Shown: in pieces, positions 1-7,111 of the stretch | Position numbering within the stretch: position 1 is the stretch's first letter | How the letters are laid out: every line of letters begins with the position of its first letter | Source: Planctomycetota bacterium | GTDB lineage: Bacteria > Planctomycetota > Phycisphaerae > UBA1845 | Assembly (NCBI GenBank): GCA_024278775.1 | Contig: JAJRSP010000023.1 | Location: 1-17,455 of the forward strand | Direction of reading: 5' to 3' | DNA length: 17,455 nt | Notes under the pieces: model-generated | What the model was told of the DNA's origin: nothing | What the model saw: the letters and a program-made list of their open reading frames with translations, nothing else | Databases searched by the model: none | Position numbers and translations under genes: made by a program

Positions 1-1497
1 CACCTCGCCCATCTGCGCCAACGCCACCCCCGCGTTCATCGCTGCCAACGCGTTCAACCGTCCCTCGCCATGCACGGGCAAGTTAGAAAGCAAGGCCAGG
101 GGCATTACAACCGCCGCCCCGCGGCACGCCTTTCGCCATTCCCCAGTCCGAACCCAATCGACACCACGCACCACGCCATACGCCGCCAACGGCACAAACA
201 CCGGCACCAGAGGCAGTCGATAACGCCCCAACACAAAGAATAAGGTCACCGCCGCTATCATCGACAACAACAGCCCCACAAACACACGTATCGGGCATTT
301 TGTTGGCCAGGCCGCCACCACCCCCAGCGCGCCAAATGGAAAGAGGACACCGAAATGCCACACCGTCCCCAACCCCGACAACAACCAGGACGATTGCGCA
401 TGAACATAGATACTGTCACCGTCTGCCACCTCGTACCGATTGATCGTCATCAACGCCTTACGACCAAGCAACCCCACCCATCGCCACGGATCCGCCGCAA
501 TCTCCCTCCAGCTTTGCTCCATCCAGTACGCCGAGACTTCACGCGGCGACAACGCCCGGCCGGCCGCCGTCTCCGCCAAACGCGTCGCATCCGTACGCTC
601 GAAGTGGGGCGTTTCGTGACCACGAACCAATGGCCGGTACCGTCCGTCAGCGTTTGCAGAATTGCCGATGTAAAAATTCGGACCCGACTGCGATGTCGTC
701 AGAGACCAATCTCCAGACACATACACGTTATGCACCAGTACCGGAGCCAGAATCATCAACGCTCCACTCCCATATAACGCACCGGCGCGCAACCGACCTA
801 CCAGATCTTGTTTCTCAGAGCGACATAGCACCCAAACACCAAGCACGCCCAACCAGACCAGAGCGTTCTCTCGGGTTGCGCAAAGAAGCCCCACCACCAT
901 TCCGAGCGCCCATAAACTCGCACCGCGCATCCGTCGGTATGAGACGACCACGCCCGCCACCACACCACAACTTAGCAGACAGGACAACGAAGCCTTCTGT
1001 ATAATGCCGTCGTAATAAATCCCCGGGGCATAGCACACCAACATTGCGGCCGCGACCCATCCCGCGCGAGGTCCAAACATGCGCCACGCTGAAAAAGCCA
1101 CCAGCACACAGCCCATCGCACCACACACGCACTGCGTCATACGCACCGCCATCACACTCGAACCGATGAACTTGATGAGCACGCCCAACACGTACGGGTA
1201 CAACGGTGCCTGATAGAAAGACTCCGTGCCGATCCATGCACCCTTCGCAAGGCGATCCGCCCACGCCATATAGCCGGCCGCGTCACCGATGAGATGCCGC
1301 ACCGTCGGCACATCACTCGTTTGCCACACGGACAATAGCCGTATGGCCAGCGCAAGCACGAAAACAACGGCCAACCACCACAGAGACACACGCTCATCCG
1401 CTGGAGTGCCACACAGTGGCACTTCCGGGGCCTCTGGGATGCGGTCGGTCTCGCGCGTGTCCGCAGCGGTGTCTTCGCGGTGTCTCGTCCCCGTCAT
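1..1497 (-). CDS. GT39/PMT-like membrane glycosyltransferase, C-terminus cut by window edge
   Basis: The frame is open from an ATG at 1497 to the left edge, giving 499 codons with no stop. Residues 1-38 look cytoplasmic, and TM1 covers about 39-59. The first outer loop carries GDAAGYMAWADRLAKG (71-86) followed by FYQAPLYPY, the acidic loop and YQAPLYP pattern typical of GT39/PMT_2 (ArnT-like) polyprenyl-phosphate-sugar transferases. Many more hydrophobic helices follow. The last visible residues (NALAAMNAGVALAQMG) resemble the start of a TPR, so this is probably a GT39-TPR fusion. Such enzymes sit in the inner membrane and move sugars from a polyprenyl carrier to a protein or lipid; the substrate here cannot be told. 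An in-frame GTG 13 codons upstream is an alternative start. Transcription diverges from parB. Confidence 0.85.
   Translation of the reverse strand, partial: MTGTRHREDTAADTRETDRIPEAPEVPLCGTPADERVSLWWLAVVFVLALAIRLLSVWQTSDVPTVRHLIGDAAGYMAWADRLAKGAWIGTESFYQAPLYPYVLGVLIKFIGSSVMAVRMTQCVCGAMGCVLVAFSAWRMFGPRAGWVAAAMLVCYAPGIYYDGIIQKASLSCLLSCGVVAGVVVSYRRMRGASLWALGMVVGLLCATRENALVWLGVLGVWVLCRSEKQDLVGRLRAGALYGSGALMILAPVLVHNVYVSGDWSLTTSQSGPNFYIGNSANADGRYRPLVRGHETPHFERTDATRLAETAAGRALSPREVSAYWMEQSWREIAADPWRWVGLLGRKALMTINRYEVADGDSIYVHAQSSWLLSGLGTVWHFGVLFPFGALGVVAAWPTKCPIRVFVGLLLSMIAAVTLFFVLGRYRLPLVPVFVPLAAYGVVRGVDWVRTGEWRKACRGAAVVMPLALLSNLPVHGEGRLNALAAMNAGVALAQMGEV
1405..1423. repeat. Gapped palindrome AGTGCCAC-N3-GTGGCACT
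   Basis: An 8-bp perfect inverted repeat with a 3-bp loop (ACA) lies inside the 5' part of the GT39 gene, in the codons before TM1. The same arms recur at 3140-3160 and 11679-11696, with a looser relative at 9848-9864. Confidence 0.6.
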
Positions 1498-1605
1498 GGC
1501 GTGGATACTACCCGCCGCTCCGCGGGCACGCGCCACATCAACCTGGTTCGATCTAATATACTACGTAATCTTCTATAGTAATATTCTATGTCGATCCATA
1601 GTAAG

Positions 1606-1621
1606 TGTATCTTGTGAAACA
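1606..1621. promoter_or_regulatory. parS: Degenerate parS-like site
   Basis: TGTATCTTGTGAAACA matches the parS consensus at 13 of 16 positions. The right half-site (GTGAAACA) is intact. It could be a weak ParB site or a decayed copy. Confidence 0.35.
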
Positions 1622-1704
1622 ATCATTCGATAACGCTCGTTCCGACTACCATGGACCAGGTCTCCCTGGTGCGTCCCGATCCGCGAATCCTGCCCCATGT
1701 AATC

Positions 1705-1720
1705 TGTTTCACGTGAAACA
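1705..1720. promoter_or_regulatory. parS: parS centromere site
   Basis: TGTTTCACGTGAAACA is a perfect 16-bp palindrome identical to the canonical bacterial chromosomal parS. ParB loads here as a CTP-dependent clamp and then spreads. The site lies about 440 bp upstream of parB. Confidence 0.93.
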
Positions 1721-1724
1721 TCAG

Positions 1725-1756
1725 GACGGGCCTCTACAACATGCTTCAGGCCCGTC
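1725..1756. repeat. Inverted repeat next to parS
   Basis: Arms GACGGGCCT (1725-1733) and AGGCCCGTC (1748-1756) form a perfect 9-bp stem with a 14-nt loop, starting 4 bp after the first parS. There is no T-run, so a simple intrinsic terminator is unlikely. The function is unknown. Confidence 0.45.
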
Positions 1757-1962
1757 ACTACATCACCAGCGCGCCAATCTAATCTCTGAGAAATCCGTGT
1801 GTCTCGATCTTCTGAACCTCCGCGTGGATTGATCGCCGGTTGACATCATATCTTGCTAACTCCGTCACCTGAGCGTAATGGAATAGCGGTAGCGAATAGC
1901 CGATCTACTTCGGATGACAACGAATAGACTAACAATTCGATTCTTGTGGAAAGTCGAACCGG

Positions 1963-1978
1963 TGTTTCACGTGAAACA
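1963..1978. promoter_or_regulatory. parS: parS centromere site
   Basis: This is a second perfect TGTTTCACGTGAAACA palindrome, 242 bp from the first perfect copy and about 180 bp upstream of the parB start. Its closeness to the parB promoter makes ParB autoregulation or promoter occlusion by spreading possible. Confidence 0.93.
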
Positions 1979-2063
1979 GCACTGGCACGGCTTACTGTGT
2001 GGTTTGATCCAGACCAATGCCAAATTGTTCGAGGAGTGTTGATATATCACTTGCACGAGTGAC

Positions 2064-2091
2064 TTGCCTGGAGGAGCGGACGTGGTATACC
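2064..2091 (+). promoter_or_regulatory. Possible parB promoter
   Basis: A -35-like TTGCCT (2064-2069) and a -10-like TATACC (2086-2091) are separated by 16 bp and lie about 70 bp upstream of the parB start. Each matches the sigma-70 consensus at only 4 of 6 positions. Confidence 0.25.
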
Positions 2092-2146
2092 TCTAGGTGG
2101 TATCTGGTCGATATTGTGGAATCAGATCAAAGAAACCCTGGTCGCG

Positions 2147-2152
2147 AGGAGG
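2147..2152 (+). promoter_or_regulatory. Shine-Dalgarno site that sets the parB start
   Basis: AGGAGG lies 6 nt before the GTG at 2159. It favours that GTG over the ATG 15 codons upstream at 2114, which has no comparable site. Confidence 0.7.
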
Positions 2153-2158
2153 AGAGGC

Positions 2159-3130
2159 GTGGCTAAAACCGGAAGAAGGCTTGGCCGTGGGCTAAGTTCG
2201 CTGGTATCTACTCAAATGCCGCCTGACAAAGGGGCCGTCAGTGTTCAAGAGCCAGGCGTGTTGGCTCCAGATCCAATGCCGATGGATAGTACGGCCGAAA
2301 GCATCTCCTCGCCTCCATCCGGCGTGCAGGCGAAGGATGTGCCTGTGGACGCGCTCGAACCAAACCCGTTCCAACCGCGGTGCGACGCGTACCAGGCCGG
2401 TATCGAATCCCTGGCCCAATCCATCGAGCACAGCGGCATGCTTCAGCCAATCACCGCCCGCCTGAACCACGGAAAACTGCAAATTATAGCCGGGGAGCGC
2501 CGTTGGTGGGCTGCAAAGTCATTAGGTATGACGACAGTACCTGTAGTAATACGCAATGCGACTGACGAACAGATGGTCGAGCTGGCCCTCATCGAAAACA
2601 TACAGCGAGAGGACCTCAACGCGATTGATCGTGCGCAGGCTTATTGCGCCTTTTGCACGCGGTTTGGCCTCCGTCCGGACGATGTGGCGAAACGCCTCGG
2701 CGAAGATCGCTCCACCGTCACCAACTATCTTCGCCTGCTTGATCTTCCCGGCCCGGTTCGCGACCTCGTGGCCCAAGACCAGGTCAGCATGGGACACGCA
2801 CGGTGCCTGCTCGGTGTCACCGACGACGCCCGCCGGTGGCAGTTGGCCGAGGCCATCGTACGCAATGAACTCTCCGTGCGAGCCCTCGAAGAAATTGTTC
2901 GACGCGAGAAAACACGAGAGCAGGGCACCCACGAACCGACCACCAAAGGCACCCCGGCTCGTTCGCCGCATCTTCAGCACATGGAACAGGTGTTCGAGCA
3001 GGCCGTCAAAACCAAGGTGACGATCCGGGAGGGGCGTCGCAAAGGAACGGGGCGTATTACGCTCGAATACTTTTCGCTCGACGACTTCGACCGAATCGCA
3101 GAACTACTCGGCGTGGAAGTGGATCGATAA
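2159..3130 (+). CDS. parB: ParB chromosome-partitioning CTPase/DNA-binding protein
   Basis: A 323-residue protein of normal ParB length. The N-terminus (AKTGRRLGRGLSSL) is the usual ParA-contacting tail. The ParB/Srx CTPase domain spans about 60-155, with NPFQPR near 69-74, AGERRWWAAK at 111-120 and ENIQREDLN at 146-154. The HTH domain that reads parS is at about 171-192, and a C-terminal dimer domain ends the protein. The GTG start fits both the SD site and family N-termini; a start at 2114 would add 15 atypical residues. No parA is adjacent, although parA normally precedes parB. One oddity is that the CTP-binding motif GERRxR has Trp117 where the third Arg is expected; CGG to TGG would explain it. 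The gene is convergent with mobA. Confidence 0.95.
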   Translation: MAKTGRRLGRGLSSLVSTQMPPDKGAVSVQEPGVLAPDPMPMDSTAESISSPPSGVQAKDVPVDALEPNPFQPRCDAYQAGIESLAQSIEHSGMLQPITARLNHGKLQIIAGERRWWAAKSLGMTTVPVVIRNATDEQMVELALIENIQREDLNAIDRAQAYCAFCTRFGLRPDDVAKRLGEDRSTVTNYLRLLDLPGPVRDLVAQDQVSMGHARCLLGVTDDARRWQLAEAIVRNELSVRALEEIVRREKTREQGTHEPTTKGTPARSPHLQHMEQVFEQAVKTKVTIREGRRKGTGRITLEYFSLDDFDRIAELLGVEVDR

Positions 3131-3139
3131 CGGTAACTC

Positions 3140-3160
3140 AAGTGCCACCATGTGGCACTT
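3140..3160. repeat. Gapped palindrome AAGTGCCAC-N3-GTGGCACTT after parB
   Basis: A perfect 9-bp inverted repeat with a 3-bp loop (CAT) starts 10 bp after the parB stop. It is the longest of the GTGCCAC/GTGGCAC family in this window. The transcript would form a strong hairpin, but no T-run follows. Confidence 0.6.
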
Positions 3161-3199
3161 CGAAGTTCTCCGTGACAACATGTCTATGCATGCCCGTGA

Positions 3200-3228
3200 C
3201 GGAACCGTATGATGTCCGTACGGTTCCG
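3200..3228. terminator. Likely bidirectional hairpin between parB and mobA
   Basis: Arms CGGAACCGTA (3200-3209) and TACGGTTCCG (3219-3228) form a 10-bp perfect stem with a 9-nt loop in the 141-bp gap between convergent genes. There is no U-tract on either side, so it is a terminator-like hairpin rather than a textbook intrinsic terminator. Confidence 0.5.
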
Positions 3229-3271
3229 ACGAGACGCTTCGGGCCCGTGTGTAGGCTTTCGTTGCACTTTT

Positions 3272-3868
3272 CTAGCGGTTTTGTCTATGTGCTTCGATAT
3301 CCCGTATCGTGTTGAAGTTGCGTAGCGCGTGTAGTTTGGGGTCCACATCGGAAAAAGTATCAGCTGTCAAAATCAACGGGTCGCAAAGCCTAGCGAACTC
3401 GCGCACGCGATGATCCCCTTCGATGATTTTCTGCCGCAAAAGATCCGCCACATCGGTTTGGTACACCGCAGTTAACACGTGGAGGCGATCATCATGCCTG
3501 ACCATGACCGCACGATGATTGCCCAACCGTTCAATCAAACGAGATACAAACCCCACCTCCAACAGCGGCTGATCGCAAGCGCAAACAAAAACAGCGTCGC
3601 ATGAACCCGCCAACGCCGACATCCCACCAAGCACACCGGCCAGCGGACCCACGCCCGATACCGAATCCGATACGAGTCGAATGTCATCGGGCAGGGGGGG
3701 GAGCACTTGCCCCGGATGACAGGCTACCACCACCGGTGACACCACTTCTCGAACCACTCGAACCACACGCCCCAGCATCGGCTCGCCACCGAAATCGAGC
3801 CACGCCTTGCTCCTCCCCATCCGGCGACTCTCACCACCGCACAGCACGACTCCTCCGATCCGTTTCAT
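3272..3868 (-). CDS. mobA: Molybdenum cofactor guanylyltransferase MobA
   Basis: A 198-residue protein, the usual MobA size. It transfers GMP from GTP to molybdopterin to make the MGD form of the cofactor used by DMSO-reductase-family enzymes, and acts in the cytosol. The N-terminal nucleotide-binding signature VVLCGGESRRMGRSKAW (7-23) matches LxGGxSxRMGxxK; SGVGPLAG (about 71-78) and the metal-site region CACDQPLLE follow, all in the expected order. The ATG at 3868 is the only sensible start because an in-frame stop lies three codons upstream. No other molybdopterin gene is visible nearby. It is convergent with parB. The related enzyme MobA/CTP:molybdopterin cytidylyltransferase (MocA) is a less likely alternative. 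Confidence 0.88.
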   Translation of the reverse strand: MKRIGGVVLCGGESRRMGRSKAWLDFGGEPMLGRVVRVVREVVSPVVVACHPGQVLPPLPDDIRLVSDSVSGVGPLAGVLGGMSALAGSCDAVFVCACDQPLLEVGFVSRLIERLGNHRAVMVRHDDRLHVLTAVYQTDVADLLRQKIIEGDHRVREFARLCDPLILTADTFSDVDPKLHALRNFNTIRDIEAHRQNR

Positions 3869-4245
3869 CCTGCCTCATCCATCATCAGCCAAACCCTCAC
3901 CCCATGATTCTATTTCACCATCAACGGAAGCCGCCTGCGGTCAACGTTGACATCCGCTGTGACGATACCCAGCCCCACGCTACCCGCACAGGCCAATACA
4001 GGAAAGACAGCCTCGGTAAGCGACTATTGTCAACAGAGACACGAACGATCTATTCATACTTTATTGTCGTCCGGAAAGCCAACGCATACGCGGACATGCC
4101 TCCCCAGATCTCTTCCACACCCTATAGTCACACCCAACCCCAAGCACAGATGCACATTATCGGACTACGGAGCGACTCGTCTGCCGGTAAGCAAACCAGC
4201 CATCACGATCTTCCGATAACAGCAGCGGTACCCAGGGAGATTGCC
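3869..4245. other. Non-coding stretch between mobA and the small lipoprotein gene
   Basis: A long plus frame crosses this region, but its translation (rich in His, Pro, Gln and Thr) has no domain-like character, so I read it as non-coding. It holds a 12-bp palindrome GTCAACGTTGAC (3940-3951) and must contain the promoters of mobA (minus) and the lipoprotein (plus). No convincing -35/-10 pair was found. Confidence 0.5.
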
Positions 4246-4413
4246 ATGATGTCAAAAATGATTCGCATCGGTATGTTCATCACGGGGTTGGGCGTCTGCA
4301 CACTCTTGTTGGGCTGTGGACCCGACATTGTCGGCACCACGGCGAGGTCGAGCCTGAACTCATTCGTTCAGACGCTCGTCAATAGCGCCGTCACCTCTGT
4401 CATCAATCCGTAA
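4246..4413 (+). CDS. Small lipoprotein, 55 residues
   Basis: The protein opens with a basic start (MMSKMIRIG), a hydrophobic helix (about 8-22) and a lipobox LLGC with the lipidated Cys at position 24. This is a clear type II (Lsp) signal peptide, predicting membrane-anchored export. Only about 31 mature residues remain, ending in a Ser/Asn/Val-rich amphipathic stretch (SFVQTLVNSAVTSVINP). An AGGGAG site (4234-4239) six nt before the ATG supports this start; the longer upstream frame lacks both a good start and protein-like content. The function is unknown. The stop is only 20 bp from the stop of the convergent phage fibre-like gene, so the two transcripts probably run into each other. Confidence 0.65.
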   Translation: MMSKMIRIGMFITGLGVCTLLLGCGPDIVGTTARSSLNSFVQTLVNSAVTSVINP

Positions 4414-4433
4414 GACCGGCTCACTGCTGCGCG

Positions 4434-5159
4434 TCAATCGATGGTGTATTCGATGGCTACCCAGAGCTTTGTCGGGGCTCCCGACACGGCCGATGCGTGG
4501 TAGTTCAACCATCGCTCGGCCGGTACGGTCGCATCCGCGAAGTTGGACGATGACGCGCCGGCAGCTACCGCTTGAAGGTCCGCCGTGAGCGTGTTGGTTC
4601 CGGTCACACCCGGTGTATTCGTAGCGCGGTGTTCGATGTTGAAGTCCACCGTACCCGTATCCGTCACCCCGCGAATCTGCACGAGCGTCACGGCATCGGC
4701 CAGGAAAGTAATCGGTAGCGAATCAGTCGCCGTGGGGCTCTCGATGTAGACGATCTTCGTCAGCGTGCGGTTCTTGGTAGCCAAGCGACTCCCGTTAAGC
4801 GTCCCGCTGGTCACGTCACTCGCGTCGTGCGTATGAGTCGCGGCCGCCACATCCACCCCGATCGCCAGGCCGAGGTTCACCCGCGCCGCGCTTGCGCTGC
4901 TGGCTCCGGTACCGCCGTCTGCGATCGCGACGTCTGCCGCGCCCACTGCACCGGTGGTTAGATCAAACTCGCTGCCGCTGTCGTCCTTCAGATACAGCCG
5001 GCCGTCGGTGCCGGCGTAGAGCGTTAGTGATCCGCTTGGAGGTGTCACCGGGACGGGCATCTTCCGAAACTCGATCGGTGTCCCCTCGCCGAGCAGCAGC
5101 GCATCATTCACCGTCAGGTTTCGTGTTTCGAGGCTGTCCGAATTGTGTGTCAAGGGCAT
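4434..5159 (-). CDS. Phage tail-fibre-like structural protein
   Basis: A 241-residue protein from the ATG at 5159; an AAGGAAG site lies 8 nt upstream, and the 27 further in-frame codons upstream overlap the preceding gene. The N-terminal part is a small Gly/Asp-rich region (TPPSGSLTLYAGTDGRLYLKD). It is followed by GGTGASSASAARVNLGLA and THTHDASDVTSGTLNGSRL. The GGTGAsxAxxARxNLG and HTHDASDVTSGTL patterns are common in phage fibre and collar proteins. The C-terminal about 110 residues look beta-rich and may form the receptor-binding or capping head. It is the last gene of the cassette and short for a true long fibre, so a spike or head fibre is also possible. Confidence 0.7.
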   Translation of the reverse strand: MPLTHNSDSLETRNLTVNDALLLGEGTPIEFRKMPVPVTPPSGSLTLYAGTDGRLYLKDDSGSEFDLTTGAVGAADVAIADGGTGASSASAARVNLGLAIGVDVAAATHTHDASDVTSGTLNGSRLATKNRTLTKIVYIESPTATDSLPITFLADAVTLVQIRGVTDTGTVDFNIEHRATNTPGVTGTNTLTADLQAVAAGASSSNFADATVPAERWLNYHASAVSGAPTKLWVAIEYTID

Positions 5160-5173
5160 GGCACTATCTTCCT

Positions 5174-5629
5174 TTACGACGCATTGGCCAACCCAACTGA
5201 AACTCCCCAGGTCATATTTCCCGAGTCCGGGTTCGTCCATCGAATTCGTAGCTGCGAGCCGGATTCAAACGTCCAGGGGGAAGGGTCCGCGCTCTCTTCC
5301 ACGGAAATCCGAAAGTTGACGTCTCGGCCGACGCCCACACGGACCAGCGTAAACAACACCGCGTCATAGACCGACCCCGCTACCGAATCGAGCTCGATCG
5401 TCATCGGCGTGAGACCGATCCCACCCGAAAAATGGCACCGGACATACACGAGACGAAATCGCCGCGCCAGAGAAAACAGCTTGTCCATGTCGCCGCTGCC
5501 ACTGGCCGTCTTCGTGAGCACGACCTGCATCTGCCGAAGACGAAGGGCTTCGACCTGTTCGTCTTGCATGGTCAGCGCCTGATGCGCCGAATCGACAATG
5601 CTTTGCTGGAACCGGCTCATGTTAGACAT
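5174..5629 (-). CDS. Phage structural protein of unknown role, 151 residues
   Basis: Residues 1-45 are Gln/Leu/Met-rich and probably helical (QALTMQDEQVEALRLRQMQ). The rest looks beta-rich, with DPSPWTFESGSQLRIRWTNP near 116-135. That Pro-Ser-Pro-Trp-Thr-Phe and Trp-Thr-Asn-Pro-Asp pattern suggests a beta-sandwich, as in virion surface or baseplate-adjacent proteins, but I do not recognise a named family. The start ATG at 5629 overlaps the end of the preceding gene by 8 bp, which points to translational coupling. The fibre-like gene starts 14 bp after the stop, so the three distal genes probably form one unit. Confidence 0.6.
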   Translation of the reverse strand: MSNMSRFQQSIVDSAHQALTMQDEQVEALRLRQMQVVLTKTASGSGDMDKLFSLARRFRLVYVRCHFSGGIGLTPMTIELDSVAGSVYDAVLFTLVRVGVGRDVNFRISVEESADPSPWTFESGSQLRIRWTNPDSGNMTWGVSVGLANAS

Positions 5630-6068
5630 CCACCGTGTCGGTCACGTGTTGGGCTATGGTTTCGCCTTCGGCAATCTGTACGCGAAACGGCACGCCGATC
5701 AGCCGCGATACCCCTTCGTTCCTCGCGGGAACCGTGACCGTCGCGTCTCCGGCAAACAACACGTCACTAAGCGTGCGCTTTCGTTTTCCATCCGCCGCCC
5801 GATACCGAATCACCAGATCAATCTCTGTCGAGATCGCAAAAAGCGTTTCCGCGGCCGACCCGTCATAAGAAAACAACACGCCGGAGATTCGATGTAACCC
5901 TCCGGCAAAAGTGCCAAGCGGACCAGCGTTGACATCATCACCCGTGAAAGGCACGACCTGCACACCGGGTTGATAGACGATGCTATGCACGCCCTCGATC
6001 GGCGTCTCGGTAAACGGTGAGACGCGAAGCTTCGTACTCACGCCGCGCGTGGCCAGTATCCAGATCAT
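5622..6068 (-). CDS. Phage-associated protein of unknown function, 148 residues
   Basis: No family is recognised. The N-terminus is MIWILATRGVSTKLRVSPF; the remainder alternates beta-like segments, with an Asp/Gly-rich middle and a lone Lys/Arg cluster (DGKRKRTL). It has no signal peptide, membrane segment or catalytic motif. It begins 9 bp after the stop of the tail-terminator-like gene and its last codons overlap the start of the next gene by 8 bp, so it is co-translated with the distal structural genes. A virion or connector role is inferred from position alone. Confidence 0.55.
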   Translation of the reverse strand: MIWILATRGVSTKLRVSPFTETPIEGVHSIVYQPGVQVVPFTGDDVNAGPLGTFAGGLHRISGVLFSYDGSAAETLFAISTEIDLVIRYRAADGKRKRTLSDVLFAGDATVTVPARNEGVSRLIGVPFRVQIAEGETIAQHVTDTVDV

Positions 6069-6077
6069 GGTGTCGCT

Positions 6078-6560
6078 CTACGGTGCTGCGTTTCGGTTGC
6101 AGGAGCGCTCGATACGCGCTACGAAGGAATGCCGTGCCTCGGCGGCGGCCACACGTACCCCGGCCGTCGCTTTCGAATACTCGAACGTCCAAGCCCGATC
6201 ATCAAACCCCGACGCGCCCTCAATCACGCCCGTGTCGACGATGCTATCCAGGTAATCTTCCACGGCCCCAACCACATCAAGCAACGTTGCGTGGGCATCT
6301 TCACCGATCACGTCCACGACCAGCCGCATCAAGACCGTGACCGCAAACAGTTTGTCGCCCTCCGACACGCCTACCGGTTCGGCTTTCGACAATGACACCG
6401 TCATGAACGGACGGGGTCTGGCCGTCGGTCCTGCCGCCTGCGCGAGCACGGCGCGAAACGGTTTGCTGCTGGTCGGTGGGTCGGCCACCAGATTGGCTCG
6501 CAGCTTGACCACCAGTGCGTCGATCGCTGCCCTGATTGTCGTTCGATCCGGTGTTGGCAT
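6078..6560 (-). CDS. Probable tail-terminator/neck-like protein (gp37-position)
   Basis: A 160-residue protein. An N-terminal helix (TTIRAAIDALVVKLRANL) leads into beta strands and a central helix (ATLLDVVGAVEDYLDSIVD), then a strand-rich C-terminus. This helix-strand layout, the size and the place just after the gp36-like gene fit the tail-terminator/minor tail proteins found in the gp37 position of Mu-like phages. The assignment rests on fold-like pattern and gene order, not on a diagnostic motif. A GGAG lies upstream of the ATG with a rather long spacer (about 11 nt). Confidence 0.5.
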   Translation of the reverse strand: MPTPDRTTIRAAIDALVVKLRANLVADPPTSSKPFRAVLAQAAGPTARPRPFMTVSLSKAEPVGVSEGDKLFAVTVLMRLVVDVIGEDAHATLLDVVGAVEDYLDSIVDTGVIEGASGFDDRAWTFEYSKATAGVRVAAAEARHSFVARIERSCNRNAAP

Positions 6561-6584
6561 GATTGCGTTCGCTCCGCGTTCCGG

Positions 6585-7028
6585 TTAGTGATCCGACAGC
6601 TCCTCGCGGGAAAGCAACCTCTCATCGCCCGTTGTCTGGGCGATCGGCCCGCGAAGCACCTGGGTGGCCACGGGTGCGGCCGACGGCAGTTCGATCGACC
6701 CGGAGGCGACACCCGTAAGCCATTGGATTGCGTCGCGGTACCGGCTGGTCGTGCCCTCGGGTAGCGGTGGCCGGCGCTGTCGAAGGCGCTGCTCGATGAG
6801 ATCCAGCGTGATGGATTTCAGCAGGTCGGCCAGCTCGGCATGCACCGTCAGATCAATCGGCACCGCAAAGCGCCTAGCCAGGTAGCTATTAACCTCACCC
6901 TCCGCCCCGAGCCGGGCTTCATCCACGACCGCCACGTCGGCCACGCCGTCACCATCGTCGTCCGTAAGTTGCACGTAGGCAGCCGCGCCCACTCGCTGCT
7001 GAATCTCGGTGTTGCTTACGTAGCTCAT
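6585..7028 (-). CDS. Mu gp36-like protein, DUF1320 family
   Basis: A 147-residue protein. The opening MSYVSNTEIQQRVGAAAYVQLTDDD, then VDEARLGAEGEVNSYLARRFAVPID and a helix (ELADLLKSITLDLIEQRL), follow the DUF1320 pattern: ixxrfGxxxlxqLTD, then a helix ending in YLaxRyxlPl. In Mu-like phages this gene lies directly downstream of the major head gene T, as here, and is thought to act in the head-tail connector region. The C-terminal about 35 residues (Ala/Pro/Ser-rich) are likely disordered. The 222-bp gap between it and the head gene is filled with hairpins. Confidence 0.78.
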   Translation of the reverse strand: MSYVSNTEIQQRVGAAAYVQLTDDDGDGVADVAVVDEARLGAEGEVNSYLARRFAVPIDLTVHAELADLLKSITLDLIEQRLRQRRPPLPEGTTSRYRDAIQWLTGVASGSIELPSAAPVATQVLRGPIAQTTGDERLLSREELSDH

Positions 7029-7111
7029 CGCATCACGCTCCGATGGGTGTATGGGGTGCGTTTCGGACGCACCATCTGCCGAACCGAACCACCGCTACCG
7101 CTGTTTTCGTT

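Larger units (their letters stand above)
1498..2158. other. Non-coding parS region between divergent GT39 and parB genes
   Basis: No credible gene is seen in these 661 bp. The region is more AT-rich than its surroundings, most clearly at 1550-1620. It contains two perfect parS sites and one degenerate one, a short hairpin with arms ACCAGG/CCTGGT (1655-1670), and a longer inverted repeat beside the first parS (1725-1756). It must also hold the promoters of both flanking genes. I looked for clustered DnaA boxes (TTATNCACA) and found no convincing set, so a replication origin is not supported here, although parS clusters are usually near the chromosomal origin. Confidence 0.75.

Noticed and set aside
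355..1264. Several open frames on both strands in the first 1.3 kb
   Set aside because: All lie in other frames of the GT39 gene and encode no recognisable protein.
1550..1980. Replication origin in the AT-rich parS region
   Set aside because: There is no convincing cluster of DnaA boxes and no dnaA, dnaN, gidA or rnpA gene nearby. The idea needs genome-wide skew data.
2114..2158. A 15-codon upstream ATG start for parB
   Set aside because: It has no SD site, and its residues do not match ParB N-termini, whereas the GTG at 2159 has AGGAGG at 6 nt and starts the usual KxGRRLGRGLSSL.
3940..3951. Perfect 12-bp palindrome GTCAACGTTGAC as an operator
   Set aside because: About four random 12-bp palindromes are expected in a window of this size, and no second copy or clear promoter supports it.
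3601..4245. A long plus frame running into the lipoprotein gene
   Set aside because: Its first part is antisense to mobA and the rest is low-quality sequence. The signal peptide and SD site place the true start at 4246.
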